64,000 nucleotides of DNA. Origin: Larix kaempferi (Eukaryota; Streptophyta; Pinopsida; Pinales; Pinaceae). The notes under the pieces are model-generated. The model worked only from the letters and a program-made list of their open reading frames with translations. It was not told the origin of the DNA and ran no database searches. A program made the translations under genes and the position numbers. Of the stretch, positions 1 to 10,267 are shown piece after piece; within the stretch, counting starts at the first letter, position 1, and each line of letters starts with the position of its first letter. The stretch is taken from assembly GCA_027924585.1 (NCBI GenBank), contig BSBM01000252.1, forward strand, positions 8,246,001 to 8,310,000. The letters are read 5' to 3'.

Positions 1-1329
1 ATCATTGTTTGTTCTTTTGCATATCCCCCATGTGAAATCCTCCACTTTGTTTCCATCGGGATCAAGAATACCCCCCCCGCACCTGCCAACCTGGATTCAC
101 TAATTCTTATATGTTATTCCACACTTTTGAAACAATTACCAAATTTTTGTAGTTGTATTTACTCAAATTCTTTCCAAAAGTTTTCCTCATTTTAACCATT
201 GCAATTTGATTTTTCATTGTTACATATTTTCAATGATTAATGTCAATATTTTTCCATCACTTTGCTAAAAGAAGTATACGAGGCTCTATTTGATTAATGA
301 TCCTACCAGTGGCATTTCTCATGGAAACTCATGCTACAAAGGTGACAATTCACTGCAATGTGAATCCTTCTCATAAGTTCCATCTCTTTAATCACTTTCG
401 TCAAAAAGGGAATTGCCTTATCCATTAAAATTCTATTAAAACCAACTAAGAACCAATTTGCTCTTAGTTTTATTTTTAAAGGTTTATGTCAATCACTTGA
501 TTGCTGCTTCTAGTTCTTTAAAGGAGGGTCACCATTCTAATAGTAAAGTTAATTCCCTTGTATCCTCAACCATAGGAGTGAATATATAGAAGATGTGATT
601 GGTTGCCTAATATTCCTTTGTCCTTCCCATTAAGTTTAACCCCTTTTAATACTTGCCTTCCTTTTTTATATTAACATCTAATTAAGCTACTATACATACC
701 ACTTTTTTGAATTGTGCAAGAAATAGCTTTTATGGAGACAATCTACTACAAAATTCCTCTTTTGTCGACAACTGAGTGGTCTAAGATAGATTTGTTTGAA
801 TTAACTCTATAAAACATTATTTGAAATTGTTCAATAGTTTCAAAGTTAGCATCTTTCAAGGCTATCTACTACAAACCCCTCCTTTATCTATGATTGGTTT
901 ATGTATAAGTTTACTCTCCATGCCATATCAATTCTACAAGTGTTGAAGCTTTCCTACAATAAAGGAACATTTCTCTTCGATAAATTCCTCTCCCTCTTCT
1001 ATATAATATTCCCTCTCTCCATTTAAACAAATTGAAGTATCCTACACAATGGGGTATTTAAATTAAAAGGCCTTCTTTAGGTAAGATGCCCGAACTTATT
1101 ATTATGAAAACTAGGTGTATGTGTGTGTTTTTTTGTTGCTACATACGTTCTTATATAAATATATTTTATTCTTCGAATTTATCTAATAACATTTTTCTAC
1201 TTATGGATATAGATCCTTAACCAATATGCCAAATTGAGGATTCAATAAAATACCCATTAATGTGTGTGTAAAAAGACAACTACAAGTAAAAATGAAATTC
1301 ATAACCTTTTACATTGTAGTGCTTTAAAC
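1..1329. other. AT-rich intergenic sequence, no gene seen
   Basis: No open reading frame with recognisable protein features is visible on either strand. The sequence is AT-rich with short homopolymer runs. I see no LTR boundary, tRNA-like box or long repeat in this stretch. Confidence 0.6.
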
Positions 1330-1500
1330 ACCAACCTAGATCCATCTAAACTTTAAATCTACCACGTGTCGAGAGGGATCAAATCTCTTGAGGCGCAAAC
1401 CTTTTTATTGTGAATCTCTTGTTGGATAGGTTTGCACCTCAAGGGATTTGATCCCTCTCAGCGCATGGTAGATCCGAAGTTTAGATAGATCTAGGTTGGT
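1330..1500. repeat. 171-bp near-perfect inverted repeat (foldback/MITE-like)
   Basis: The left arm (from about 1330 to 1401) reads ACCAACCTAGATCCATCTAA and onward. Its reverse complement is found at about 1428-1500, ending in ATCTAGGTTGGT. Roughly 70-nt arms with only a handful of mismatches flank a loop of about 27 nt. A transcript would form a long hairpin. No clear target-site duplication was found, so a MITE, a foldback element or a hairpin siRNA locus are all possible. Confidence 0.75.
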
Positions 1501-1550
1501 TGCAGTCCGGGGTGGTCACATTAAATTTGTAGATGATCATGATTATGTAT

Positions 1551-1974
1551 ATGAAGTATGTAAAAGGTAACTTCAATAACTCAATGAGAAATAGGCAAAT
1601 AACAATGTTGAATGATGACACATGTGAATAGTAAGAAAGTAAGAGGATGTGTATAATCAATGAGAAATAGATTATCTGCAAATGCTACCGGTAGCATATT
1701 TGCAAATGCTACTGATATATTATCCTCATTTTGAATTTACTCTGTTGGGGCTATCTCAACATTTCTTGCATCATATGAAGTATGTAAAAGGTAACTTCAA
1801 TAGTTAAATGAGAAATCAGGTGAATAACATTGTTGAATGATGGAACATGTGAATAGTAAAAAGTAAAAGGATGTGTATGATCAATGAGAAATAGGTTCTC
1901 TGCAAATGCTACCGATATATTACCCTTATTTTGAATTTACTTTGTTGGGGCTATCTCAACATTTCTTACATCAT
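1551..1974. repeat. Direct tandem duplication, two units of ~200-224 bp
   Basis: Unit 1 (1551-1774) and unit 2 (1775 to about 1974) both start ATGAAGTATGTAAAAGGTAA and both end near a CTCAACATTTCTT stretch followed by CATCAT. Unit 1 has an extra internal block around TGCTACCGGTAGCA, so the copies differ by an indel plus scattered substitutions. Confidence 0.85.
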
Positions 1975-2336
1975 TATCTCGTCTAACAGTTACATGTTCA
2001 GCTCTGACATAGATATCCAAATCTATCATTATGTGTTCTTGTTGTTGGTCAACTTCCATTTATTGTGATCATTTTTGGAAAAATGCTCTTCGTTTCTCAT
2101 AATTTATTTTTCTCTCTTCCTACTTTTGGTCAGGTGTCATTTGGTATGATTGAATTTTCATCGTGCTCTTTGTTGTTAATTTTGTTCCTTCTTCGTTCTT
2201 CCTTTTGTTCATTAGTGATATATGCTAACTTCTTTCTATGTCACGTAACATGTTCTCATCTCTATCTTCTCACTTCCTCAATGTACAAATCATCCATATC
2301 TCCATTATGAGAAGACATGATAACATGAATTAGTGT

Positions 2337-3028
2337 ACCACAATCAAGCACCATAGTTAATTTTATTGAATCGGATAAAATTGAAATAAATGCATTGTAC
2401 TCAATCAAGATCCATAGTCAATTGAATTGAATTGGATAACACTGAAATCAATGCACTGTACTCAATCAAGAACCATAGTCTATTGAATTGAATCAGACAA
2501 CACTAAAATCAATGCACTGTACTCAATCAAGAGCCATAATCAATTGAATTGAATCGAATAACACTGAAATCGATGCATTGTACTCAATCAAGAACCATAG
2601 TCAATTGAATTGAATTGGATAACACTGAAAATCAATGCATTGTACTGAATCAAGATCTGTAGTCAATTGAATTGAATCGGATAACTGAAATCAATGCACT
2701 GTACTCAATCAAGAGCCATAATCAAATGAATTGAATCGAATAGCACTGGAATCAATGCATTGTACTCAATCAACAACCATAGTCAATTGAATTGAATTAG
2801 ATAACGCTAAAATCAATGCACTGCACTCAATAAAGAGCCATGGTCAATTAAATTGAATCAGATAACACTGAAATCAATTCATTGTACTCAATCAAGAGCC
2901 ATAGTCAATTGAAATGAATTGGGTAACACTGAAATCAATGAATTGTACTCAACCAAGAATGATAGTCAATTGAACTAAATGAGATAACACGGAAATCAAT
3001 GCATTATACTTAATCAAGAGCCATCATA
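2337..3028. repeat. Minisatellite, ~61-bp unit, about 12 copies
   Basis: The phrase TCAATCAAGAGCCATAGTCA and variants recur near 2342, 2401, 2462, 2523, 2584, 2646, 2705, 2766, 2827, 2889, 2950 and 3011, giving a steady period of 59-62 bp. Each unit also contains AATTGAATTGAATCGGATAA-like and ATGCATTGTACTC-like blocks. Units differ by a few substitutions and small indels, so the array is moderately old. No coding potential is seen. Confidence 0.92.
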
Positions 3029-3142
3029 TTATTGTGGACCAATGTTATTAACCGTAATATTGCCTACTAAGAAATTAATATTATTGACCCTATAACCTTA
3101 ATATTATTAACCCTCTTAGTACCAACTAATATTATTAACCTC

Positions 3143-3143
<1 letters not shown>

Positions 3144-3192
<49 letters not shown>
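3144..3192. repeat. (TA)n microsatellite, about 24 repeats
   Basis: An uninterrupted TA run of almost 50 bp lies just after the minisatellite, between short AATATTATTAACC-type repeats. Confidence 0.95.
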
Positions 3193-3193
<1 letters not shown>

Positions 3194-3439
3194 CTGTAAC
3201 CCTAATATTATTAAGCTTTTAACTCACTCCTATTACACTCGATATCTAAATACATTCTTAAGTGACTCCTATTACAATCCATAACTAAATACATAATTAA
3301 TCATTCTTAACTTACTCCTACTATAATCCATAATAAATACATGCTTAACACACTCCTACTAAGTAACTGAATTCCAAAAGAAATGGAACGATTCAACCCT
3401 CAAATCCATCTAAAGAACATTATAATATAACTATATTGC

Positions 3440-4060
3440 CATCTTATCTATCTTTTTACTTTTGTAATCGTCATTTAAATTGAGTAGTAAAGAGTAATAT
3501 ACAAAGTAAAGTAAAAATACATAATTTTTAGAAAGGTTAACATCACATTAAAGAAATCTTTCTAGTGAGAATGTGCATTTAAAGAAACAATTACAAGGAA
3601 TCTTAATTTAGCAACTTAAGAGTATATACAAACCTTTTTTCTAAATGACTAAAATTAACTTAGGAAATAAATGAGAATTATTACTACACATTGAACAATT
3701 AAACTTTTATTTAAAGATTTTTGTTCAGACTATTAAAGTACTTCCGGGTAGATAATATTACATTTGAAATGGTGTAAAAATTTTGTATAGATAATATTAC
3801 ATTTGAAATGGTGTAAAAGTTTTGTATATATTCTTAAATTTAAATTGGCATCAATTTGATTACTTTTTTTAATTTATTTTAAAGTTTTTTTTTAAATTTT
3901 ATCTATCTTTTTGTAATTGTCATTTAAATTGAGTAAATAATAATATACAAAGAAAAAATAAAAATAAATAATTTTTCAAAGGGTAATATCACATTAAAGA
4001 AATCTTTTTAGTGAGAATGTGCCTTTAAACAAACAATTACCCAATCCATATGAGAAGCAC
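3440..4060. repeat. Diverged direct duplication (~150 bp blocks)
   Basis: A block near 3443-3600 (ATCTATCTTTTT ... CATTTAAATTGAGTA ... CATTAAAGAAATC) recurs near 3898-4045 with about 10-15% differences. Between them, 3741-3830 holds a short 39-bp tandem duplication containing TAATATTACATTTGAAATGG. AT-rich and non-coding. Confidence 0.75.
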
Positions 4061-5239
4061 TTGCTATTAAACATTTACCGAGCATTTGCTATAAATCTTA
4101 ATTTAGCAACTTAAAGTTAAGAGTATATACAAACTTTTTTAAATGATTAAAATTAACCTAAGCAATTATTAAATTCTAATTTTTCAGAATTTGATTTACT
4201 AAAGAAAAGTTTAATTGTTGAGTGTGCACTAATAATTCTCATATATACTCATATATTTGTAAAAAATTATGATATTTTTTTATTTACTGTAGTAATAAAT
4301 GAGAATTAGTGTAAAAGTTTTGTATCATCAATTTAATTACTTTTTAAATTTTATTTTAAAGTTTTGTTTTTTTGTTTATTTAAGCTGATATCAATTTGAC
4401 AACATTCACATCTCCCCCATATTGGGGTGTAGAGCGCCTCTTGGTGCAATTATTTGCCTTCCTCTTTCTAAACAACCAATATATAACTCCTTTAGTTATA
4501 GAATTAAAAGCTAAAATACATTATTAGACTCCCAAACCAAATCACTACTATTAGTGGTCCCAACAATTCCATTATCATGAAAAATAGGCCATTGTTGATA
4601 AATAACTATATTGCTAGATTTTTAACAAAATTCTCATATCATATTCCTCCCATTATGCATTTCTTTCTTCCACACCACTCCCAGCTCATTTCTCCAATAC
4701 CCAAATTGAAAATACAATTGTATTGAACTTCCATATTGACATATACATTATGCATATTTTCTATTAATAATTATCCAAATTAAGCCCATGTTTGCCAAGA
4801 TCTATCCTAGCATTCTACCCATTTCAATTTTTCCAAGATCTATCTTGGCATTCTATCCAATTCAATCTTAGGCGTGAAAACTTCAATGTTGTAGCCAACA
4901 AATGTCCTTTGTTGTGGTAGGGTAAAGAAGATGAAGAATTCTTGAAATCATGGCAGGTTTTTCCTTTATCCTTCTAATAATCAATTTGTAATGTGTAATG
5001 AGTAAGACACGGTTGACATCGATAGACTTAAGATTTTTGAGACCATAGATGAAGAAGCTTATACAAACATTTACACATAAACATATTATAACAATTCAAA
5101 TTTGATTTAAGATTAACTGTATAATCGTGTATAAATGAATTTCAACATTGATATAATATTTGTTACTATCTCCAACTCAAGGGATTGTTAGGGCCAAATA
5201 TCTTAAGTTAGGTACACCGGATGAGTTTACGAAGGATGC
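4061..5239. other. AT-rich intergenic sequence, no gene seen
   Basis: No reading frame or structured repeat stands out on either strand. Two nearby short sequence echoes (CCAAGATCTATC near 4796 and 4831) are too brief to call. Confidence 0.5.
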
Positions 5240-6235
5240 CATCCACAAATGTGGGGAAGCATTCTTTGGGTTTTCCCTTTATGTTTTTTTTGGAATTTTT
5301 TTTTACCATATAATCCAAATAATTATTATAGAGATGTGAAGAAGCATTCATAGAGTTTTCCTACAATATTTTCATTGGAAACAAAAATTGTTATTATCCC
5401 ACCCCAATTATAAGTATCAGAGAGATGTGAGAAGCATCCCTTGGATTTCCCCACAAGGATTTCATTGGAAAATAAAACATTTGTCACTATCTAATCTAAA
5501 CTATAAGTATCTCAAAGCATTCCCACATCTATCTCTATGTTTTCCTTGGGAAAAACATTTACTATCTAATCCAAACAATAATTATTACAAAGTTGTGGGG
5601 AAGCATTCATTGGGTTTCCCTACAATGTTTTCATTGGAAACAAAAAAAATTATTATCTGATCCCAATTATAAGTATCACATAGATGTGGGAAGCATCTCT
5701 TGGGTTTCCCTACAAAGATTTCCTTGGAAAAGAAAATATTTGTTACTATCTAATCTAAACTATAAGTATCACATAGCATAAACAGTATAAACATCAAATT
5801 ATAAGTATCATAGAGCATGAACAGTAGACAAATCAACCCTATTGTGTTACTATATGATCTGAATTATAAGTATAATAGAGCATGAACAGTGGAAACATAG
5901 TGGGAAGCATCCCTTGAGTTTCCCATCTAGGTTTTTCTTAGAAAAATAAATTGTTACTATCTAATCCAAATTATAATTATCACAGAGATGTGGAGAAGCA
6001 GCCCTTGTATTTTTCTGCTAAGTTTTTCATAGGAAAACAAATTTCTGGTTACCATCTTGCTCAAAATATAAGTATCCCAGATATGTGGGTTTCTCAAAAA
6101 GATTTCCTTCGAAAAAAATAATATTTGTTACTATCTGATCCAAATTATAATTATCAAAGAGCATGGACAGTGGAGACATCAACCCCTTTTGTGACTATCT
6201 GATCAGAATTATTGGTATCACAGAGCATGAAAAAT
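5240..6235. repeat. Degenerate tandem array, ~85-95-bp unit, about 10 copies
   Basis: Phrases such as GATGTGGGAAGCATCCCTTG, TTTCCCTACAAAGATTT and TTACTATCTAATCCAAA followed by ATAAGTATCACAG recur in the same order roughly every 85-95 bp. Clear unit starts are near 5247, 5333, 5423, 5590, 5684, 5908 and 5987. The short reading frames here are repeat by-products. The array ends about 450 bp before the ERF stop codon. Confidence 0.85.
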
Positions 6236-6686
6236 ACTTTTATAAAATAGATAATGTCCAAGGTTTACAACAAATATCAATAAAAAATATGACAGATGAC
6301 ATTACTTCACAAACATAAATATTTTGTAAAGATGGCATTAAAAAGATCAGAGTGATTTGAAGACAATTTTCAGCTAAATAGACTTCATTATAACATTACA
6401 TGACATGCATGGGCAACAAACCAAAGTTTACAGTTGATGGACACTATTTAATTATATATGCAACACAGCAATCTAACTTCCACTACACATCCTCAGCTGT
6501 TCCAAGTAAAAGTATTTTGATACTTCTCAGGCCATCTTGAATCTTCATAAATTTGAAATCGATATGGCACTACTTATGATCACAAACTCTGTATGCGGCT
6601 GCAGGAAATGAAAACCATCATATCCATTTCAAAATATTGGCCCAATACAAAATGTATCGCTGTCATCAAATGCATTTTGTTGGATG

Positions 6687-7457
6687 CTATGTTGCTCCAT
6701 CAAGTGGTTCAAGGTTAAAGCTTACATTCCAGCATCCATGATTGGATTCAGTTGTATTGATCTGAGAATGCATATGGGTTTGAGGGGGTATATAATTACT
6801 TGGCAGAGCAAAATTAGTCTTAGCTTTTGAACCCCTTAGTCTCCTGGCTGCAGCATCATAAGCCTTTGCAGCTTCCTCTGCAGTATCATATGTACCAAGC
6901 CAATGCCTGCATTTGCCAATGCGGTCTCTAATCTCGGCCGAGAATCGACCCCAAGGCCTCCTCCTCACACCCCTGAAGGCCTTGACTGCGTGATTGTCAT
7001 CAGAGGAGCAGCGCACAGAATTTTTCCCAACACCACCACTTTTCACTTTAATGCTCAAGACCTCCTTCTTCTTCTTCTGTACAGTAAAAGTATTGCCATT
7101 AGATCCTTCCAAAGCATGAACATTAGACTCCATAGCACGACCCTTTGACTCGAAAGAAGGCTGCAAGAGACTCTCATGATAAACAGATTGTCCTCCAGCA
7201 ATTGCACCAATGGAAGAAACAGCCATTTGGGTGTCTGAAACACCATTCATACTGCAAGAAAAAATATGATCATGCAAATTATCAGTAGATTCAACTGGCA
7301 ATTCAAAATCCCCTATTCCTTGCATATTTTCGACGGGTCCAAGAGATGAAAAAGCGGATTCATAACCAGAGTTCAGCGAACCAACTTCCTCCTCCACTGA
7401 AAGCAACATGGGAATCTGCATTTCCAAACTCAGAAAATCATAGTGGCTAAGGTCCAT
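6687..7457 (-). CDS. AP2/ERF-domain transcription factor
   Basis: A 256-codon single-exon gene encoding a nuclear DNA-binding regulator of the ERF family, which typically binds GCC-box or related promoter elements. One AP2/ERF domain is visible around residues 157-215. Its YRG half is [18 protein letters not shown] and its RAYD half contains [20 protein letters not shown], closing with GSKAKTNF. Ala and Asp in SAEIRD fit the ERF rather than the DREB pattern. A basic KKKKEV/KVKSGG stretch precedes the domain and could aid nuclear import; the acidic N-terminus (VEEEVGSL) could activate transcription. No EAR repression motif is seen. The frame extends upstream to an ATG at 7526. I chose the ATG at 7457 (MDLSHYDFL) because a TATA-like box overlaps the upstream ATG and the truncated copies also preserve this start region. 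The exact ERF subgroup is not assigned. Confidence 0.9.
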   Translation of the reverse strand: MDLSHYDFLSLEMQIPMLLSVEEEVGSLNSGYESAFSSLGPVENMQGIGDFELPVESTDNLHDHIFSCSMNGVSDTQMAVSSIGAIAGGQSVYHESLLQPSFESKGRAMESNVHALEGSNGNTFTVQKKKKEVLSIKVKSGGVGKNSVRCSSDDNHAVKAFRGVRRRPWGRFSAEIRDRIGKCRHWLGTYDTAEEAAKAYDAAARRLRGSKAKTNFALPSNYIPPQTHMHSQINTTESNHGCWNVSFNLEPLDGAT

Positions 7458-7523
7458 ATTGCTAATAATAATAATCGGTGACACTGTTACTGCTTGATAC
7501 AGATATCTCCAAGACCATACAGA

Positions 7524-7556
7524 CATATATAGGAGAGCAATATATACAAAATGGGA
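7524..7556 (-). promoter_or_regulatory. Candidate TATA boxes of the ERF gene
   Basis: Read on the minus strand, TATATATT (about 7547-7554) and CTATATATG (about 7524-7532) lie about 90-100 and 67-76 bp upstream of the chosen ATG. Related sequence, partly decayed, is present at the same place in the two truncated copies near 9480 and 25390. This is pattern recognition only. Confidence 0.45.
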
Positions 7557-9357
7557 CCAGGCGGGATTAAGAAGAAATTGGCATAAATGGAAAATAACAT
7601 AGCATGGGTCATGACAACAGTTTTAACGGTCAATTGCAGTAAGAGTGGAATTGCAGTAACAGTGGGATTGATATGGGGGAGTGATGTTGGTCTCATGTTT
7701 GCATGCTCAATCAATGATGGGTGGTTAATACCATCTTGTCCCTTAAATGCATATTCCTTTGATTTTATTATGCTTACAGGAATAATGGCTTAGATTACAT
7801 ATTAAAACAGCATGATAGTTGTAACAGTCAATTGTAATAACAACAGTGACATGTGAGATTGATGTGTCCTCATAAAACTGTGGAGAATAATGTAGAGGTG
7901 TGCTCAGTGAATGAATGATTGGCTTTTAATATCCTCTCATCCTTAAATGCTAATACCTCTCTCTATGTTGGAGTCATTGTACTGTTCGATTTATTGTGAT
8001 TATGACTCTTAATTATGATTACAAACTCTTACAAATTTAGCTCAGTGCCATGATTATGATCACAATTCGTCATTGTTATTAGTGAGCTATAACATCTTGG
8101 AGAATGAAACAATTAGTAGCCTCGAAAGTTGATATTGAGTATGATATCAAAAGAAACCATACTATCCATACACTGAGATCTGGCTCTTAATGGGAGGAAG
8201 TTAATAAATGGATTTAATTTTAGAAAGTTAATAAATGAATAAACTTTTGGTTCTTTAGAGTAGAATTTTTATAGTAGAATTTTTTTATAGACCTGGCAGA
8301 ATTATGGTAAAATATAATTTCATTTTATTCATTAAAAAACTTTGATGATTACATTTTGTTTTTAATAATTATTTATTTGACTAAAGTTCAAAAAAATGAA
8401 TAAATCAAGATGAGACATTAATTCACTGAGAAAAAATAAATTTTAAAAACAAATGAATTTGTCTAATTATTAACTACATTTCCAATTTAAAATGCTTTTT
8501 GACACTGCATAGCAAATTTACTTTCAAATTCTTGGCCACATAAATCTTTAAAGAGGAATGCTTATTTAGTATGTACCATTTGGAATGCTTAGTTTCTTCG
8601 GTGTTGTAAAGCAAATTTACTTTGACATTCTTGGTCTAAAACCTTTAAGGAACCCAGTATACATTTATGTTTTAGTGGGACTTAGTAGCAGCTTGTTTCA
8701 GGATGAGCAAGCCACGTGGTCATGGGAAACTATCAATGGGTTTGACGTGGTCATGGGAAACTATCAACGGGTTTGTGGGTCAATTGAGATTATTTATGTC
8801 CAATCAAGGACATTTGATGAAATTAAAGAGTGTGATTAAGGAGTTTTTAGGATGATTAATGAAGGTAGGGATATATATACAAAACAAATGGCTTACAATG
8901 TGGGTAGGAGATGTGGTGACCTAACTACGATGTTAATTATAATTAACAATTTTAAGAAAAAATGATTTTCTTAAAATCACAAAAGATTGTAAAATGGAAG
9001 TGATAATAATTTACATAATTTAAATTTATTGTTGAATTTAATGGAACATTTTTTTGCACGAAACTTTAAATCACTTTACTAATTAATTGATTCAATTCAC
9101 TTCACTAATAACACATCTTTAGCACATATATTATCCATTTTTTATTGGTAAGTGAAGAGCCATGAACCCAAATATTCTCTATGCAAAATTATACTTTATC
9201 AACGAGTATAGGATAATCTCCACATCATATTATATTACTTTATTTAATAAAATCCATATTTATTAAGAAGTTTTATAATATTTATTTTCTAAAAAATTGT
9301 AGACTCACTTTCTTATTTGTAGTTCTTACCTAGGTCAATGAGGTTAACCTCATTTCT
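7557..9357. other. ERF 5' flank, duplication unit A
   Basis: Non-coding sequence upstream of the ERF gene. It recurs in order, with moderate divergence, at 9490-10262 plus 24909-25150 (unit B). It recurs again at 25390-26154, 33655-34127 and 51080-51617 (unit C). Inside it, a GACGTGGTCATGGGAAACTA phrase is partly repeated near 8718 and 8746. It shows the uninterrupted state of the sites that Gypsy-1, the LINE and the nested cluster later entered. Confidence 0.75.
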
Positions 9358-9640
9358 TTAGTTGAGTTTGGATTTGATGGAAATTTCTAATACATGAATC
9401 CCAAAGTCCATCTTGGTAATAATAATAATAGTGGCACTGCTACTGTATGGCATTTCTAAGACCATACAGACACATATAAGAAAGAAATAAAGATATAAGA
9501 TGGGACAACACATGATTGAGAGGATATTGGCATAAATGGAAAATAATATAGCATGGGGACATGAAATGGTTGTAATAATCAACTGTAGTAGCAGTGGGAT
9601 TGATATGGGGGAGTGACGTTGGTGTCATAAAATTGTGAAA
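9358..9640 (-). pseudogene. Truncated ERF copy B (5' UTR/start region only)
   Basis: The minus strand carries the ERF leader (a TATTATTATTACC-like tract) and a start resembling the intact gene (MDFGIHVLEIS against [13 protein letters not shown]). It runs into a stop within 20 codons and has no AP2 domain. Upstream sequence matches the ERF promoter, so this is a promoter-plus-start duplicate that has lost its coding body. It joins unit A directly at about 9357. Confidence 0.65.
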
Positions 9641-10262
9641 AATATAAATGGTTTGTTTGTACGTTCCATCAATGATGGGTTGTTAATATCATCTTGTCCT
9701 TAAATGCATATTCCTTTGGTTTTATTATGCTTACATGAATAATGGTTTTTATTACAAATTAAAACAACATGAGAGTTGTAACAGTCGATTGCAATAACAA
9801 CAGTGACATGCGAGAGTGATGCTGTCCTCATAAAACTATGGAGAATACTGTAGTTATTGTGTAGGCATGGTCAGTCAATGAATGATTGGATTTTAATATC
9901 CTCTCATCCTTAAATGCTAATACCTTTCTCTATGTTGGATTCATTGTGATTATGGCTCTTAATTATCATTGCGAACTCCTACAAATTTAGCCAAGTGCCA
10001 TGATTGTGATTACAATTCTTCAGTGTCATTAGTGAGCTATAACATTATGGAGAATGAAACAATTAGTGGCCTTGAAAGTTGATAGTGCTTATGAGATCAA
10101 AAGAGGCCATACTATAAATGAGCATGTATTTGAAATCAACAGGTGAATATCCATACACTAAGATCTGGTTCTTAATGGGAGGAAGTTAATAAATGGATTT
10201 AGTGGGAGAAAGTTAATAAATGGATAAACTTTTGGTTCTTTATGATAGAATTTTATTATGGA
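9641..10262. other. ERF promoter copy, unit B (left part)
   Basis: Matches 7640-8285 in order: the CATCTTGTCCTTAAATGCAT, AATATCCTCTCATCCTTAAA and ACACTAAGATCTGG blocks are all shared. It is cut at 10263-10267 by the Gypsy-1 target-site duplication CCTTG and resumes at 24904. Confidence 0.75.
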
Positions 10263-10267
10263 CCTTG

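Noticed and set aside
5388-5781. Plus-strand frames rich in NYKY and FPW phrases
   Set aside because: By-product of the ~90-bp tandem array; the units shift frame and contain stops.
7458-7526. Upstream ATG adding 23 residues to the ERF protein
   Set aside because: The extension encodes sequence typical of an untranslated leader, overlaps a TATA-like box, and contains no ERF-family feature. It remains possible if transcription starts further upstream.
8585-8839. An 84-codon plus-strand frame in the ERF flank
   Set aside because: The corresponding positions in units B and C are not open, and it contains an internal repeat; no protein family resemblance.
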